Positions 1-8,733 of a stretch of 14,063 nucleotides of DNA are shown here, piece by piece. Each line of letters starts with the position of its first letter. Position 1 is the first letter of the stretch. Under the pieces are notes generated by a model. It was not told the origin of the DNA and did not search any database. It was given only the letters and a program-made list of their open reading frames with translations. The position numbers and the translations under genes were made by a program. The stretch covers positions 36,718 to 50,780 of the forward strand of contig DASQ01000150.1 in NCBI GenBank assembly GCA_002503885.1. The letters are read 5' to 3'. The DNA comes from Methanoculleus marisnigri. Lineage in GTDB: Archaea; Halobacteriota; Methanomicrobia; Methanomicrobiales; Methanoculleaceae.

Positions 1-2258
1 TCATGGACGTAGGTGAAGACCGTCTCCCCCTCCCGGTCTTCGTCGTTGACCCGGATCGTGCTGAAGTCGAGAGTCATGGCAGTGTTGACGCCGGCCTCGG
101 TCTTGAGTTCGCCGGCAATCTCGGAGTAGATAGCAGCGAGGTCGGCACCGGTGGCGGCATGGTAGTGTTTGCCGCCGGTCGCCCCTGCAAGGGTGTCCAT
201 CGTCTTCCATGTGGGGCTTTCCTCACTAATACCGTTCGAGAACGATATCATGTACAACCGGATGTTGTTGTTCTCCGCGTAGACGGACATATTCTGGTTC
301 GTGTGCAGGCCGCCATCTGCCTCTTTTGAACCCTCGATACCCTCGAAGAAGGTATACCTGTCCGTCCGGGTATCGGTCCAATCATACTTATCGCGCCCTT
401 CACCCCGGGCAAGCGGGTCCCCATAGTAGTTGTACTCACCGTCGGAGAGCAGAATGACGGCCTGGACGGCATCGGGATCGGGATTTGAGTGCGCGATCAT
501 CTCCTGGATTGAGGTATAGAGCGCTTTTCGCGTGGCGGTCCATCCTGAAGGGGTGAGCGCATTAATGGTAGTATTTACACTCGAATAATCATGCGTCAGA
601 TGCAGGGCGCACGAGGCGTCATTGCCATACTGAACCAGGCCGATTCTATCCCGGGCGGGACTCATCTCTGCAACGAAGGTCTTTGCAGCAGTTTTCGCAC
701 TGCTGATCCGGGATGGATTATCATCCGCCATACTCCCCGACCGGTCCATCACCAATATCACATCGATCGGGTCCGGCTGGAGCGCCCAGCCGTCGCCCCG
801 GAGGCGGACGGTGACATCGATCGTATCGGTCACGTTGACCGTCCCGGGGACGGCCTCCGCCTCCACGGAGAGGTAGGGGTAGTTCTCCCAGGTCAGGGGG
901 ATCGTCCGGGTGGTGCCGTTCCACGTGGCGACGACGTCGCACCCGCCCCGGGCGCTGCCGCTCCACTCCGGATCCTCCCGATCGGTCGTGAACGCGCCCG
1001 GGTAGAATCGGACGGTGGCATGGCCGTCGCCATCGGTCTCTGCAGAGGTCTCGGCGAGGTACGGGTCACTGACCTGCACGAACCCGCCGGTATCAGTGTT
1101 CCGGATCGAGAAGGTCACGTCCTCCCCCCCGACCGGGTTTCCTTTCTCGTCGATGACCTTCGCACGGAGGGTTGAGACGGACGATGGGTTGACATCCCGG
1201 CTCGGCATGGACTGGGGGTTTGCGGACAGAAGCATATCCGCAGGGCCGGTATGGATGAACTCAACGACCTGCGGCACCGTCACGCTCGCGTTGTCCACGG
1301 CCGTCGCGGTGATGGTGATCCTGCCGGTGGTGTCTTTCGGGCCGTAGGTGAGGCAGGCGACGCCCGTGCCGTTCGTCGTCAGGACCGCGCTCTCCCCGGC
1401 AAGCGACGTGACGATCCGGAGGTCGCGGCCGGCCGCCGGGTTGCCCCAGGCGTCGAAGAGCCTGTAGGTCAGGGAAAACGTGCTCCCACCGTCGGCAGGC
1501 TGGTAGGGGACCGGGTCGGCATCGGGGCTGACCGATGCGGTGATCGCGGCGGGAAGCCCGGTGGGCAGCCCGTGGATGGAGATGTAGCGGTCGACGCCGC
1601 CCGGGAGGACGGTCATCCGGACAATGTTCTCACCGATGCTGCGGCCGGTCCTGAGGGGCACCTGGACGAACCCCGTGGCGTTGACTGTCTCCTCCAGCTC
1701 AGGCACCGCCGCCCCCCCGCCGTCGATGAAGACGGCATCGTCGTCGACCGAACCGACGCTGAAGCGCACGGTCTCGGCGACCCTTCGATCGTCCACCGGG
1801 TTGCCGTGCCGGTCGGCAACTCCCACGGTGATGGTGGTACTGTCGCCCGCGGTCACCTCGGAGTCGTAGTGAATATATGCAACGCGGTAGGGCAGGTCGT
1901 GGTCGATTGAGAGGGAGAGGGTCTCCTCGACCGCTCCGGCCCGTGCAGTTATCACGGCGACGCCGCTCGTCTTGTTGGTGATGAACGTGGCGGCGGCCGT
2001 TCCGGACGCACCGGTGGTGACGGCCGCAGGTGAGAGGCGGCCATAGACCGGGTCGACGGAGAACGCTACGGTGCAGTTGTCGAGCGGCGCTCCGCTCCGG
2101 TCCAGCACCTGCACCGTTATTCTGGTGGAATCAGCCCCGTCGGCCACCAACCAGCCGGTATCACTTGAGAGGATGATCCGGCCCGGACCTGCCGCACCCA
2201 CCGCAGGAACGATCAGGCCGAGCAGGATCGTGAGGAGGATTACTTTTTGAAAATTCAT
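1..2258 (-). CDS. Secreted Ig-like/VWA surface protein A, partial at the left edge
   Basis: An open frame of 752 codons runs from ATG at 2258 to the left edge without a stop, so the C-terminus is missing. Residues 1-22 are a signal peptide (MNFQKVILLTILLGLIVPAV). About four Ig-like modules follow (roughly 25-120, 130-235, 245-350, 355-470); the module signature D-x-x-G-N-P-V recurs, as in invasin-type Big_1 domains. A von Willebrand A domain starts near 498. Its metal-site (MIDAS) motif is DRSGS at 505-509, with T574 and D606 as the likely remaining ligands. The plan matches the complete paralogue at 3891-7031 almost module for module, so the missing part is probably a beta-rich C-terminal domain. 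An exported binding or adhesion role is inferred; the ligand is unknown. Domain content is clear, function is not. Confidence 0.9.
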   Translation of the reverse strand, partial: MNFQKVILLTILLGLIVPAVGAAGPGRIILSSDTGWLVADGADSTRITVQVLDRSGAPLDNCTVAFSVDPVYGRLSPAAVTTGASGTAAATFITNKTSGVAVITARAGAVEETLSLSIDHDLPYRVAYIHYDSEVTAGDSTTITVGVADRHGNPVDDRRVAETVRFSVGSVDDDAVFIDGGGAAVPELEETVNATGFVQVPLRTGRSIGENIVRMTVLPGGVDRYISIHGLPTGLPAAITASVSPDADPVPYQPADGGSTFSLTYRLFDAWGNPAAGRDLRIVTSLAGESAVLTTNGTGVACLTYGPKDTTGRITITATAVDNASVTVPQVVEFIHTGPADMLLSANPQSMPSRDVNPSSVSTLRAKVIDEKGNPVGGEDVTFSIRNTDTGGFVQVSDPYLAETSAETDGDGHATVRFYPGAFTTDREDPEWSGSARGGCDVVATWNGTTRTIPLTWENYPYLSVEAEAVPGTVNVTDTIDVTVRLRGDGWALQPDPIDVILVMDRSGSMADDNPSRISSAKTAAKTFVAEMSPARDRIGLVQYGNDASCALHLTHDYSSVNTTINALTPSGWTATRKALYTSIQEMIAHSNPDPDAVQAVILLSDGEYNYYGDPLARGEGRDKYDWTDTRTDRYTFFEGIEGSKEADGGLHTNQNMSVYAENNNIRLYMISFSNGISEESPTWKTMDTLAGATGGKHYHAATGADLAAIYSEIAGELKTEAGVNTAMTLDFSTIRVNDEDREGETVFTYVH

Positions 2259-2285
2259 ATTGAGATCAAGGTGCCGTGATCCCGC

Positions 2286-2300
2286 ATATTATATATAATT
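2286..2300 (-). promoter_or_regulatory. TATA-type promoter of surface protein A
   Basis: The minus strand reads AATTATATATAATAT here, a good archaeal TATA box. Its centre is about 35 bases before the ATG at 2258, which predicts a transcript start near 2267 and a leader of about 9 bases. No clear Shine-Dalgarno sequence is seen before the ATG. Confidence 0.6.
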
Positions 2301-2636
2301 GTTTTCATTTGATCCGAATCGGAAGGTGGCGTTAAAAAACCGTGCAGATTTATTTAATTGACTACAGCCCGCATTATAGAGCCCATTATTGTTATAAACC
2401 ATGGCGAAGGCATCACACCCTATCGCACAACAGTAATATGATGGATACAAGCAATGTTTTTGCACATAGGGTATCGGGTTGTGGACGACAATATCGCCCT
2501 GATTCACGGATAAGGGAGAAAAACCGGGGTATAAATAACAACCCCAACCCCCTGGGCAGGAAGGATGCTCCACGAGATATAACTACAGGCTCGCACAGGT
2601 GAACGAGGCAGTGCCCGGCCCCGCAGGCTACCGGGG
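2301..2636. other. Intergenic stretch without a supported gene
   Basis: Between the promoter of protein A and the terminator of protein C no frame looks protein-like. The stretch is more AT-rich than the genes on either side. A plus-strand TATA-like run (GTATAAATAAC, near 2529-2539) has no gene behind it. Confidence 0.5.
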
Positions 2637-2657
2637 AAAAAAGCGGGGGTGCCCCGC
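2637..2657 (-). terminator. Hairpin plus T-run terminator after protein C
   Basis: On the minus strand GCGGGG-CAC-CCCCGC forms a perfect 6-bp stem with a 3-base loop, followed directly by six T. It starts 31 bases after the stop codon of the protein C gene. Confidence 0.65.
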
Positions 2658-2687
2658 ATCCGGGCAATCACTGGAGCCGGATGTAGT

Positions 2688-3440
2688 CTATCTGCCGGGC
2701 TGCACATCAACCTCGATCATACAGGGCTCTCCGCCTGTCATGCCGATGATCGTCAGGTAACGGTCGGGCAACGGTTCGGGCGGGCTGACCAGAACGATGT
2801 TCTCGCCCGGCAGCGTGTCGACCCGAAGTGTCACGGTGGCGTTCCCGGCGGCGTCCACGGCTACGTCGGCGCCATCGAGTGCCGCGTTCCCCGAAGGGGA
2901 ACCCACCACGAAGCCCACGGTCTCGGTAACCCTCCGATTGTCCACCGGGTTTCCGTAGCGGTCGACCATCCGGACGGCGATCTCCGTCGTCTCCCCAACG
3001 GTCACTTCCGGCGAATACCAGGTGTTTGCGATCCGGTACGGGGCCGCGTGGTCGATTGGCTGCTCGAATGTCTTCGTCTGCACCATCTCCGTCTCGCCGT
3101 CCTCGTACGAGACGGTCACGGCGATCGTCGCGGTCCCGCTGGTGGTCGCGGGGGTGAAGACCGCCGTCGCCATGCCGGTGGCGTCGGTCGTGGCGACGGC
3201 GGGCGTGATGCTCCCGATGGCACTGTCTACCGCGAACTCAACGGCGGCCCCCCAAAATCCGGTGTTCCCGGTGGCGCTGTCCGAAACCTGCACCGTGATG
3301 ATCGCGGTCTCGCTGCTCCCCGCCGTCAGCCACTCGCTGCTCGTTTCGATCTCAACCGTATCGGGTACCAGGGCACCGGCCGGGGCGACAAGAAGGAGCA
3401 GCCCGGCAATGACTATGTATGCACACATCCATCCCTTCAT
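2688..3440 (-). CDS. Short secreted Ig-like protein C, truncated paralogue of A and B
   Basis: This 250-aa protein begins MKGWMCAYIVIAGLLLLVAP, a signal peptide that aligns with the start of protein B (MGGWTYACLVVGLLLLAAPA). Two Ig-like modules follow (about 25-120 and 130-230) that match modules 1 and 2 of protein B closely, including a shared IDHAAPY linker and a VDRYGN motif. The frame stops (TAG at 2690-2688) where module 3 would begin, so the VWA domain is absent. An in-frame ATG at 3473 falls inside the TATA box and is unlikely to be used. ATG at 3446 is possible, but 3440 fits the paralogue and the expected transcript start best. It could be a real short secreted protein or a deletion product. 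A second frame just past the stop encodes DYIRLQ, resembling the C-terminus of B. Confidence 0.8.
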   Translation of the reverse strand: MKGWMCAYIVIAGLLLLVAPAGALVPDTVEIETSSEWLTAGSSETAIITVQVSDSATGNTGFWGAAVEFAVDSAIGSITPAVATTDATGMATAVFTPATTSGTATIAVTVSYEDGETEMVQTKTFEQPIDHAAPYRIANTWYSPEVTVGETTEIAVRMVDRYGNPVDNRRVTETVGFVVGSPSGNAALDGADVAVDAAGNATVTLRVDTLPGENIVLVSPPEPLPDRYLTIIGMTGGEPCMIEVDVQPGR

Positions 3441-3469
3441 ACGCATCGAAGAGGGACATTTGATTAAAG

Positions 3470-3486
3470 ACATATATAAATATAAT
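3470..3486 (-). promoter_or_regulatory. TATA-type promoter of protein C
   Basis: The minus strand reads TTATATTTATATATG. The predicted transcript start, about 25 bases downstream, is near 3450, just before the ATGs at 3446 and 3440. This supports the short start choice for protein C. Confidence 0.6.
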
Positions 3487-3875
3487 CAATTGATAAAAAT
3501 TTGTTTCTGATCGAATTTAATGATTTAATCAATAAATATTAACTCTTTGTGAATTTTGTTTGCTCCCCAGACGGTCACTTCGAACAAACCTTGCAGCAGG
3601 GTCCGGTACACGCAGGTATTCGTTTCCCCGCGGGGAAAGAACTGTTCCCGGGCTCATGGGGGATCGGTTACAGAGGAAGTCAATGTGGGGGAGAAGCCTG
3701 CAAGGCCTGCCTGCAGCCCGTTGCGTCCGCCCGGGATACAGTCGGGAACGTGAGCGACCGGATCTCGACCATTTCAGCAAACGTGCCCGAGATCGTGGTT
3801 AAACCGCTCACCCCCGAGAAGAGTGAGCGATCACCCGTTTTCCGTGGGCAAGAACGGTCTAATGTGCCGGGGACT
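3487..3875. other. Intergenic stretch without a supported gene
   Basis: The part to about 3550 is very AT-rich and belongs to the protein C upstream region. From 3550 to 3875 the composition is GC-rich like coding sequence, but all frames are short and of biased composition. One minus-strand frame ending near 3532 encodes about 40 protein-like residues (ending WGANKIHKELIFID). It has no start codon and I recognise no family, so it may be gene debris. Confidence 0.4.
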
Positions 3876-3890
3876 AAAAAGAGGGAGGGG
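3876..3890 (-). terminator. T-rich terminator after protein B
   Basis: Directly after the TGA stop of protein B the minus strand reads CCCCTCCCTCTTTTT. This is a pyrimidine tract ending in five T, typical of archaeal T-tract termination. No strong hairpin precedes it. Confidence 0.45.
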
Positions 3891-6800
3891 TCACCCGATC
3901 TTGATATAGGTACCCGATGCGTTCCCGACGGGAACCGCAACACTGGTCTTATCCACAGCCTCGGGGGCATCGAGGGCCGAGGCGATCGCGCGGATGAGAT
4001 AATTGCCGGCAGGCAGGCTGCCGACGTCCATCAGGGTCTCGCCCGCCAGGGTCTCGCCCGGTTCTGCCGTGCGATTCACCGTCTTCGTCCAGAAGACGGT
4101 CCACGACCGTCCGTTGTCGTTCGAGTAGGCAAGGGCTTCGTCGATATCCCGGGTGCCGTTGTAGGTGACGGTCCAGTTCAGCGGGACGGTATCGTAGAAT
4201 GCATCCTGCCCGGGCGGGGGGATCGGGTCAGTAAGATTCACGGCGAGCCAGCGGGACGTGAACCCCGTGTTGTTCAGATCGGGGATGACCGTGATGAACG
4301 TGTCGGGGAGCTCCAGTGAATCAGCCCCGTCGTTGAACGTAATTTCCGAGCCCGGGCCGAAGATGTTGATGTTGCCGTCGGTGAGCACTTTCAGGCGGAA
4401 GGTCGTCTCCCAGGTCTGGCCGAGGCGCACGGTGCCGATGTCGAAACTCAGGTTCTGGTCGGCGTTCCAGTCGCTGGTCTGGTTAATGGTGGTAAAATTT
4501 ATGACCTCATAAGACCCCGTCTCGTTGTCGATCCAACTTTCGATGGTGGTCGATACCCCGTATTCATAGACATAGTCGAACACACTGGTTCCGGTGGTGA
4601 GATTCCCGTTCACCTCGACGTTCTCAAAGACGACGTCCAGTTCGGTGTCGACGCTGGCCTCGGTCTTGAGTGCACCGGCGATCGTGGTATAGACGTTCCG
4701 GAGTTCATCCTCGTTCCCTGCCCAGACGTACTCGCCACCGGTCGCTTCGGACAGAACACCAAGGTCCTCCTCGACATCAGAATCCAGCGCCGAAGCGAAC
4801 CCGATGCTGTAGATCTTCACTCTGTCCGTTTCATCACCGCTGTTAGCATACACCGACAGGTTCTGGTTGGTGAACTGACCGTTATCACAGGTAAGACTGT
4901 CAGGGTTATAGTTATAGACCCACTTCTTCTCCACAGTATCATACCAACACCCTTTACCTGGAGATCTCAAAACATTCGCGTCGCCCTTCGGAGCCGGGAG
5001 GTCATGATACCACTCGTACTTCTCACTTGAGAAATTGTAACTGCTTCCGCTCCAGCAGTATCCGGACAGAGGCGCCCCGTACGAATAATACCAATCACGG
5101 GTGAGGTAACGATTGTTGTCCGCGTAACCTATGCCTTTCGCCAGCGGCGAACCATGGTAGTTCCAGTTGCCATCTCCCATGAGGATGACTGCCTTGACCG
5201 CATTAGACCTTCCGTTCTCCTTAAGGTATTTGATCGCGGTGTAATACGCCATCCTCATGTTCGTCGCACCTTCTGCTGACAACCCGTTTATTGCTCCTTC
5301 AATCTCGTCTGGGTCACTGGTCAACCCCTGGTCCAACGTGGCATCGAAGGCGAACGAGACCAACGCCACCCGGTCGCGGGTAAAGTTCATCTGATCGACA
5401 AAGTCGTTCGCCGCAGCCTTTGCCGCCGCCATCCTCGTCGGGCTCACGTCCGTGCCCGACATACTCCCCGACCGGTCGATCACCAGCACCACATCGATCG
5501 GGTCGGGCTGTAGCGCCCAGCCGTCGCCCTTCAGCCGGATCGTGACATTGACAGTCTCGTTCACCGCGACCGTCTCGGGGGAGACCGCCGTCTCCACGGA
5601 GAGGTAGGGGTAGTTCTTCCAGGTAAGTTCGATATCGCGGGCGGTGCAGTTCCACGTCGCCCGGACGGTCGCCGTCCCGGTTGCGGTCTCGCTCCAGCCC
5701 TCCGCGTCCTCATCGATTGTAAACGCGCCCGGGTGGAACTCCACAATTGCATACCCATCGGCATTGGTCTCAGCGGACGTCATATTCAGGCCCTCAGCGA
5801 GGTACGGCGCCTCAGTCTGGTTATACTCGCCGACGTCGACCGATCCGGTAACGATCTCGAACGTCACCGTCTGGTCCCCGACCGGGTTCCCCTTGACATC
5901 CATCACCTTGGCCCGGAGTTCCGACACGACATCGGGGTTGACATCCCGGCTCGGCATCGACTGCGGGCTTGCGGAGAGGAGCATGTTCACCGGGTCGGTG
6001 CTGGTGAACTCTACCACCTGCGATACGCTCACACTCTCATTTGCAGCTGCCGTCGCGGTGATTGTCACGGTGCCGACGGAGTCCTCGGGCCCGTAGGTGA
6101 TCATCACCTGACCATAGCGGTTGGAGTACAGGAGAGCACTCTCCTGCTCCGCCGGCCGGTCCCCCCGCTGTATCGAGGCGTTCACCCAGAGGCCCTGACT
6201 GGCGACGAGGTTTCCGTACCCGTCAACCAGGGTGTAGGTGAGCTCGACCACCTTTTCTCCGTCGGCCGGGACGGAACCGCTGGCCGGATCGGCTATCAAT
6301 ATGATGCTGGACGGCACACCGTCCGCCACACCGGTAATGGAGATGTAGTCGCTCCTGACCGGCGCCGGCGGCTGGATAAAGACAAGATGCTCCCCCGCCA
6401 CCGTATCGACCTGGAGCAGTGCCGTGGCGTTCCCGGCAGCGTCCACCGGCACCGAGATCTCATCCGTACCGCCAATGAACGTCGCGTTCCCGGTGGGAGA
6501 GCCCACCATGAAACTCACAGTCTCAGTCGCACTCCGGTTATCCACCGCGTTCCCGTAGCGGTCCACCATCCGGACAGTGATCGGCGTCGTCTCCCCGGCG
6601 GTCACCTCGGAAGCGTACCAGAGATTGGCGACGGAATACGGTGCCGCATGGTCTATCTGCTGATCGACGCTTCCGGTCAGGGGCTCATCCAGCCCCTCGT
6701 ACAACGCCGTCGCCGTGATCGTCGCGATCCCGCTAAGCGTCGCGGGCTTGAAGATCGCCGTAGCATATCCTTCACCGTTCGTCACCGCGCGCGCAGGCGA

Positions 6801-7031
6801 AATGCTGCCATAGGTACTATTTACTGTAAAATTGATAGCAACCCCCGGGAACGAGACGTTGCCGGAAGTGCTGTTCGAGACCTGTACCGTGATGGTCGCG
6901 GTATCTCCGCTCCCCGCCGTCAACCACGGAGTATCCGTGACAATTGTAACGTTATCAGGTATCAGCGCCCCGGCCGGGGCCGCCAGAAGGAGCAGCCCCA
7001 CTACCAGACACGCATACGTCCATCCACCCAT
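3891..7031 (-). CDS. Secreted Ig-like/VWA surface protein B, complete (1046 aa)
   Basis: The protein starts with a signal peptide (1-22, cleavage likely after PAGA). Four Ig-like modules follow (about 24-120, 130-235, 245-355, 360-475); module 4 carries the Big_1-like motif DVKGNPV. A VWA domain spans about 510-800. MIDAS ligands are visible: DRSGS at 519-523, T590 and D620. Inside the VWA domain, residues about 628-720 form a longer aromatic-rich loop with three cysteines (C659, C695, C715); the matching loop in protein A is roughly 40 residues. After the VWA come beta-rich segments and a C-terminal fibronectin-III-like domain (about 930-1040) ending GTYIKIG. No C-terminal membrane helix or sorting signal is present, so the protein is probably released or held by partners. 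Many NxS/T sequons fit a glycosylated archaeal surface protein. Adhesion or matrix binding is inferred. Confidence 0.92.
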   Translation of the reverse strand: MGGWTYACLVVGLLLLAAPAGALIPDNVTIVTDTPWLTAGSGDTATITVQVSNSTSGNVSFPGVAINFTVNSTYGSISPARAVTNGEGYATAIFKPATLSGIATITATALYEGLDEPLTGSVDQQIDHAAPYSVANLWYASEVTAGETTPITVRMVDRYGNAVDNRSATETVSFMVGSPTGNATFIGGTDEISVPVDAAGNATALLQVDTVAGEHLVFIQPPAPVRSDYISITGVADGVPSSIILIADPASGSVPADGEKVVELTYTLVDGYGNLVASQGLWVNASIQRGDRPAEQESALLYSNRYGQVMITYGPEDSVGTVTITATAAANESVSVSQVVEFTSTDPVNMLLSASPQSMPSRDVNPDVVSELRAKVMDVKGNPVGDQTVTFEIVTGSVDVGEYNQTEAPYLAEGLNMTSAETNADGYAIVEFHPGAFTIDEDAEGWSETATGTATVRATWNCTARDIELTWKNYPYLSVETAVSPETVAVNETVNVTIRLKGDGWALQPDPIDVVLVIDRSGSMSGTDVSPTRMAAAKAAANDFVDQMNFTRDRVALVSFAFDATLDQGLTSDPDEIEGAINGLSAEGATNMRMAYYTAIKYLKENGRSNAVKAVILMGDGNWNYHGSPLAKGIGYADNNRYLTRDWYYSYGAPLSGYCWSGSSYNFSSEKYEWYHDLPAPKGDANVLRSPGKGCWYDTVEKKWVYNYNPDSLTCDNGQFTNQNLSVYANSGDETDRVKIYSIGFASALDSDVEEDLGVLSEATGGEYVWAGNEDELRNVYTTIAGALKTEASVDTELDVVFENVEVNGNLTTGTSVFDYVYEYGVSTTIESWIDNETGSYEVINFTTINQTSDWNADQNLSFDIGTVRLGQTWETTFRLKVLTDGNINIFGPGSEITFNDGADSLELPDTFITVIPDLNNTGFTSRWLAVNLTDPIPPPGQDAFYDTVPLNWTVTYNGTRDIDEALAYSNDNGRSWTVFWTKTVNRTAEPGETLAGETLMDVGSLPAGNYLIRAIASALDAPEAVDKTSVAVPVGNASGTYIKIG

Positions 7032-7063
7032 ACTCTACCGTATCTATCCCTTGACACACCATC

Positions 7064-7075
7064 ACATATAAAGGT
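7064..7075 (-). promoter_or_regulatory. TATA-type promoter of protein B
   Basis: The minus strand reads CCTTTATATG, centred about 38 bases before the ATG at 7031. This predicts a leader of about 10-14 bases. The rest of the gap up to 7278 shows no gene. Confidence 0.6.
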
Positions 7076-7278
7076 TGCCAGTGAGGAGGGCAACTGAGAG
7101 GGCTCCTTTTCCTGATCGGCAATAATATACACGCAAATTGAACAAATATTTGACAGAGAGGATAACAGGGCGAAAGAAAGGTATTTCCAGACCTCCATCA
7201 GGAAAATATCATTTCTCCGGGGGGAAGAGTTCCGCCGTCCGACTCCGGGAACATTATACTGCCCGGAACCCGGATTCT

Positions 7279-7284
7279 AAAAAA
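7279..7284 (-). terminator. T-run terminator after the PEGA-repeat protein
   Basis: Six T on the minus strand lie 15 bases after the TAG stop of the gene at 7300-8694. No strong stem precedes them, which is common for archaeal terminators. Confidence 0.45.
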
Positions 7285-7299
7285 GCAACTCGGGGAGGC

Positions 7300-8694
7300 C
7301 TACAGGCTGTCCCGGCCGCGTGACTTGCCCTTGTTCTGCCCCGCCCGCCTGTGCCGCACGACCGCGACCGCCGCGAGGATGACCGCGGCAACAACCCCGA
7401 CGCCGGCAACGAGCACCCAGACGTTGAAGTCCCGCTCCATGACGAGCGGGACGGTGAACTCGGTCGTGCCGAGCGGGATCTCGGCATCAACCGAGATGTT
7501 CCGGTAGCCGTCACGGGCGGCGGTGACGGCATACACCTGGTTCGTAGCGAGGGCTGTTCTGAGGTATCCCAGGCCGTCGGTCACCCCGACGACCTGGCCG
7601 TCGATGACAATAACCGCGTCGACCACCGCTTCCCGGTCGGGACCTTCCGCGCGGATGGTCACGGTCGCCCGGTCGTAATCGAGCTCCGCGACAATATCCT
7701 CCCCCTGCCCGGAGATCTGGCGTGTCACGCTCCAGTCCTCGTAGCCGGAGGCCCGCACCAGAACCTCGTAGGTGCCGGCGTGGACGTCAGAAAGCATGAA
7801 CCGGCCGTACTGGCTGGTCTTGCCCAGCAGCGTCCCGTTGAGGTAGACTTCAGCCCCCTCGACCGGCTTCGTCGCCTCGTTGAAGGCCGTTATCGAGAGT
7901 TGATACGCCGACTTTGAGAGATCCACCCGGAGAAGGACATCGTCCGTCTCGAAGTAGCGGTTTTCCTGGTAAGTCAGGTAGTCGGGCGCCGTAACCCTGA
8001 GAGAATACCTCTTCGCCCGTTCCAGGTGGAGCTGCAGCCGGCCATCGGCGTCGGTCACCCCGGCAAGCGAGTTGTCTATGTAGACCTCCGCGCCTTTGAT
8101 AACTGCGGAAGTATCGCTGTCCCTGACCTGGAACGCCATGAGGTCGTTGCTGTAGAGCCAGTACTGGACGACCCTATCGCTGCTCTCCATCTCCACGGTC
8201 TTTGAGAGCTCGTAGTAGCCCGATGCGCGGACCTCAACACTGTATGACTCATCCGACTCCACCGAAAACTTCGCGCTCCCGTCGCTGCCGGTGACCTCCG
8301 AGTCGGAGTAGTCGTCACCCTCGACGCACACCACGGCACCGACGATCGGCTGCAGAGTCCCTGCATCGTAGAGTTCGAACGTGAGGGTCTCGTCCGCGCG
8401 GGACATATCGACCTCTACACGAGTTGCATCGTCATCGACATAATCCACCCAGTTCTGGTAGCCCGTCTTGACGACCTTCAGGTACAGGTCATCGTACCCG
8501 GAATGGACGTAGGAGTAGGTGCCGCTTGACGAAGTGCTTCCCACATAGGTGCCGTCGATGTATATAGAGGCGCCGGAGATGGCATTATCGGTTTTCTCGT
8601 CGGCCACCGTGATCCGCAGGGTGACCGCCTGCGCCGTACAGCAGAGGAGGATGCAGGAGATGAGAAGGGCTATAACGAGACGACGTTGCTTCAT
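7300..8694 (-). CDS. Membrane-anchored PEGA/carboxypeptidase-regulatory-like repeat protein
   Basis: This 464-aa protein has a signal peptide (1-23) and about five beta-sandwich repeats of 70-80 residues (roughly 25-97, 102-180, 184-260, 264-340, 342-418). Each repeat holds a core such as GASIYIDGTYVG, GAEVYIDNSLAG or GAEVYLNGTLLG, followed by a G-x-Y or D-G-Y segment (KTGYQNW, RASGYEDW, RDGYRN). This is the pattern of PEGA and carboxypeptidase-regulatory-like domains, which serve in surface binding and protein-protein contacts. A single membrane helix (about 425-447) is followed by a basic tail (RHRRAGQNKGKSRGR), so the repeats face outward. The gene starts 39 bases after the deoA stop and could be read through from it; a weak TATA-like stretch near 8716-8722 could also serve it. 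No catalytic residues are seen. A structural or adhesive role is inferred. Confidence 0.9.
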   Translation of the reverse strand: MKQRRLVIALLISCILLCCTAQAVTLRITVADEKTDNAISGASIYIDGTYVGSTSSSGTYSYVHSGYDDLYLKVVKTGYQNWVDYVDDDATRVEVDMSRADETLTFELYDAGTLQPIVGAVVCVEGDDYSDSEVTGSDGSAKFSVESDESYSVEVRASGYYELSKTVEMESSDRVVQYWLYSNDLMAFQVRDSDTSAVIKGAEVYIDNSLAGVTDADGRLQLHLERAKRYSLRVTAPDYLTYQENRYFETDDVLLRVDLSKSAYQLSITAFNEATKPVEGAEVYLNGTLLGKTSQYGRFMLSDVHAGTYEVLVRASGYEDWSVTRQISGQGEDIVAELDYDRATVTIRAEGPDREAVVDAVIVIDGQVVGVTDGLGYLRTALATNQVYAVTAARDGYRNISVDAEIPLGTTEFTVPLVMERDFNVWVLVAGVGVVAAVILAAVAVVRHRRAGQNKGKSRGRDSL

Positions 8695-8733
8695 GCTGGA
8701 GTGTACTGCGGCCTAAAATTTGAGTGCATCGGT

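Noticed and set aside
2649..3467. Plus-strand open frame of 272 codons opposite protein C
   Set aside because: It is His/Arg/Gly-rich, has no recognisable motif, and overlaps the clear minus-strand Ig-like gene.
3529..3780. Minus-strand frame of 83 codons in the gap between proteins C and B
   Set aside because: Arg/Ser/Pro-rich, no ribosome site, no promoter and no family resemblance.
5733..7097. Long plus-strand open frame (454 codons) opposite protein B
   Set aside because: It is rich in Arg, His, Gly and Val without domain-like order and lies fully antisense to a clear secreted protein; it is a by-product of high GC.
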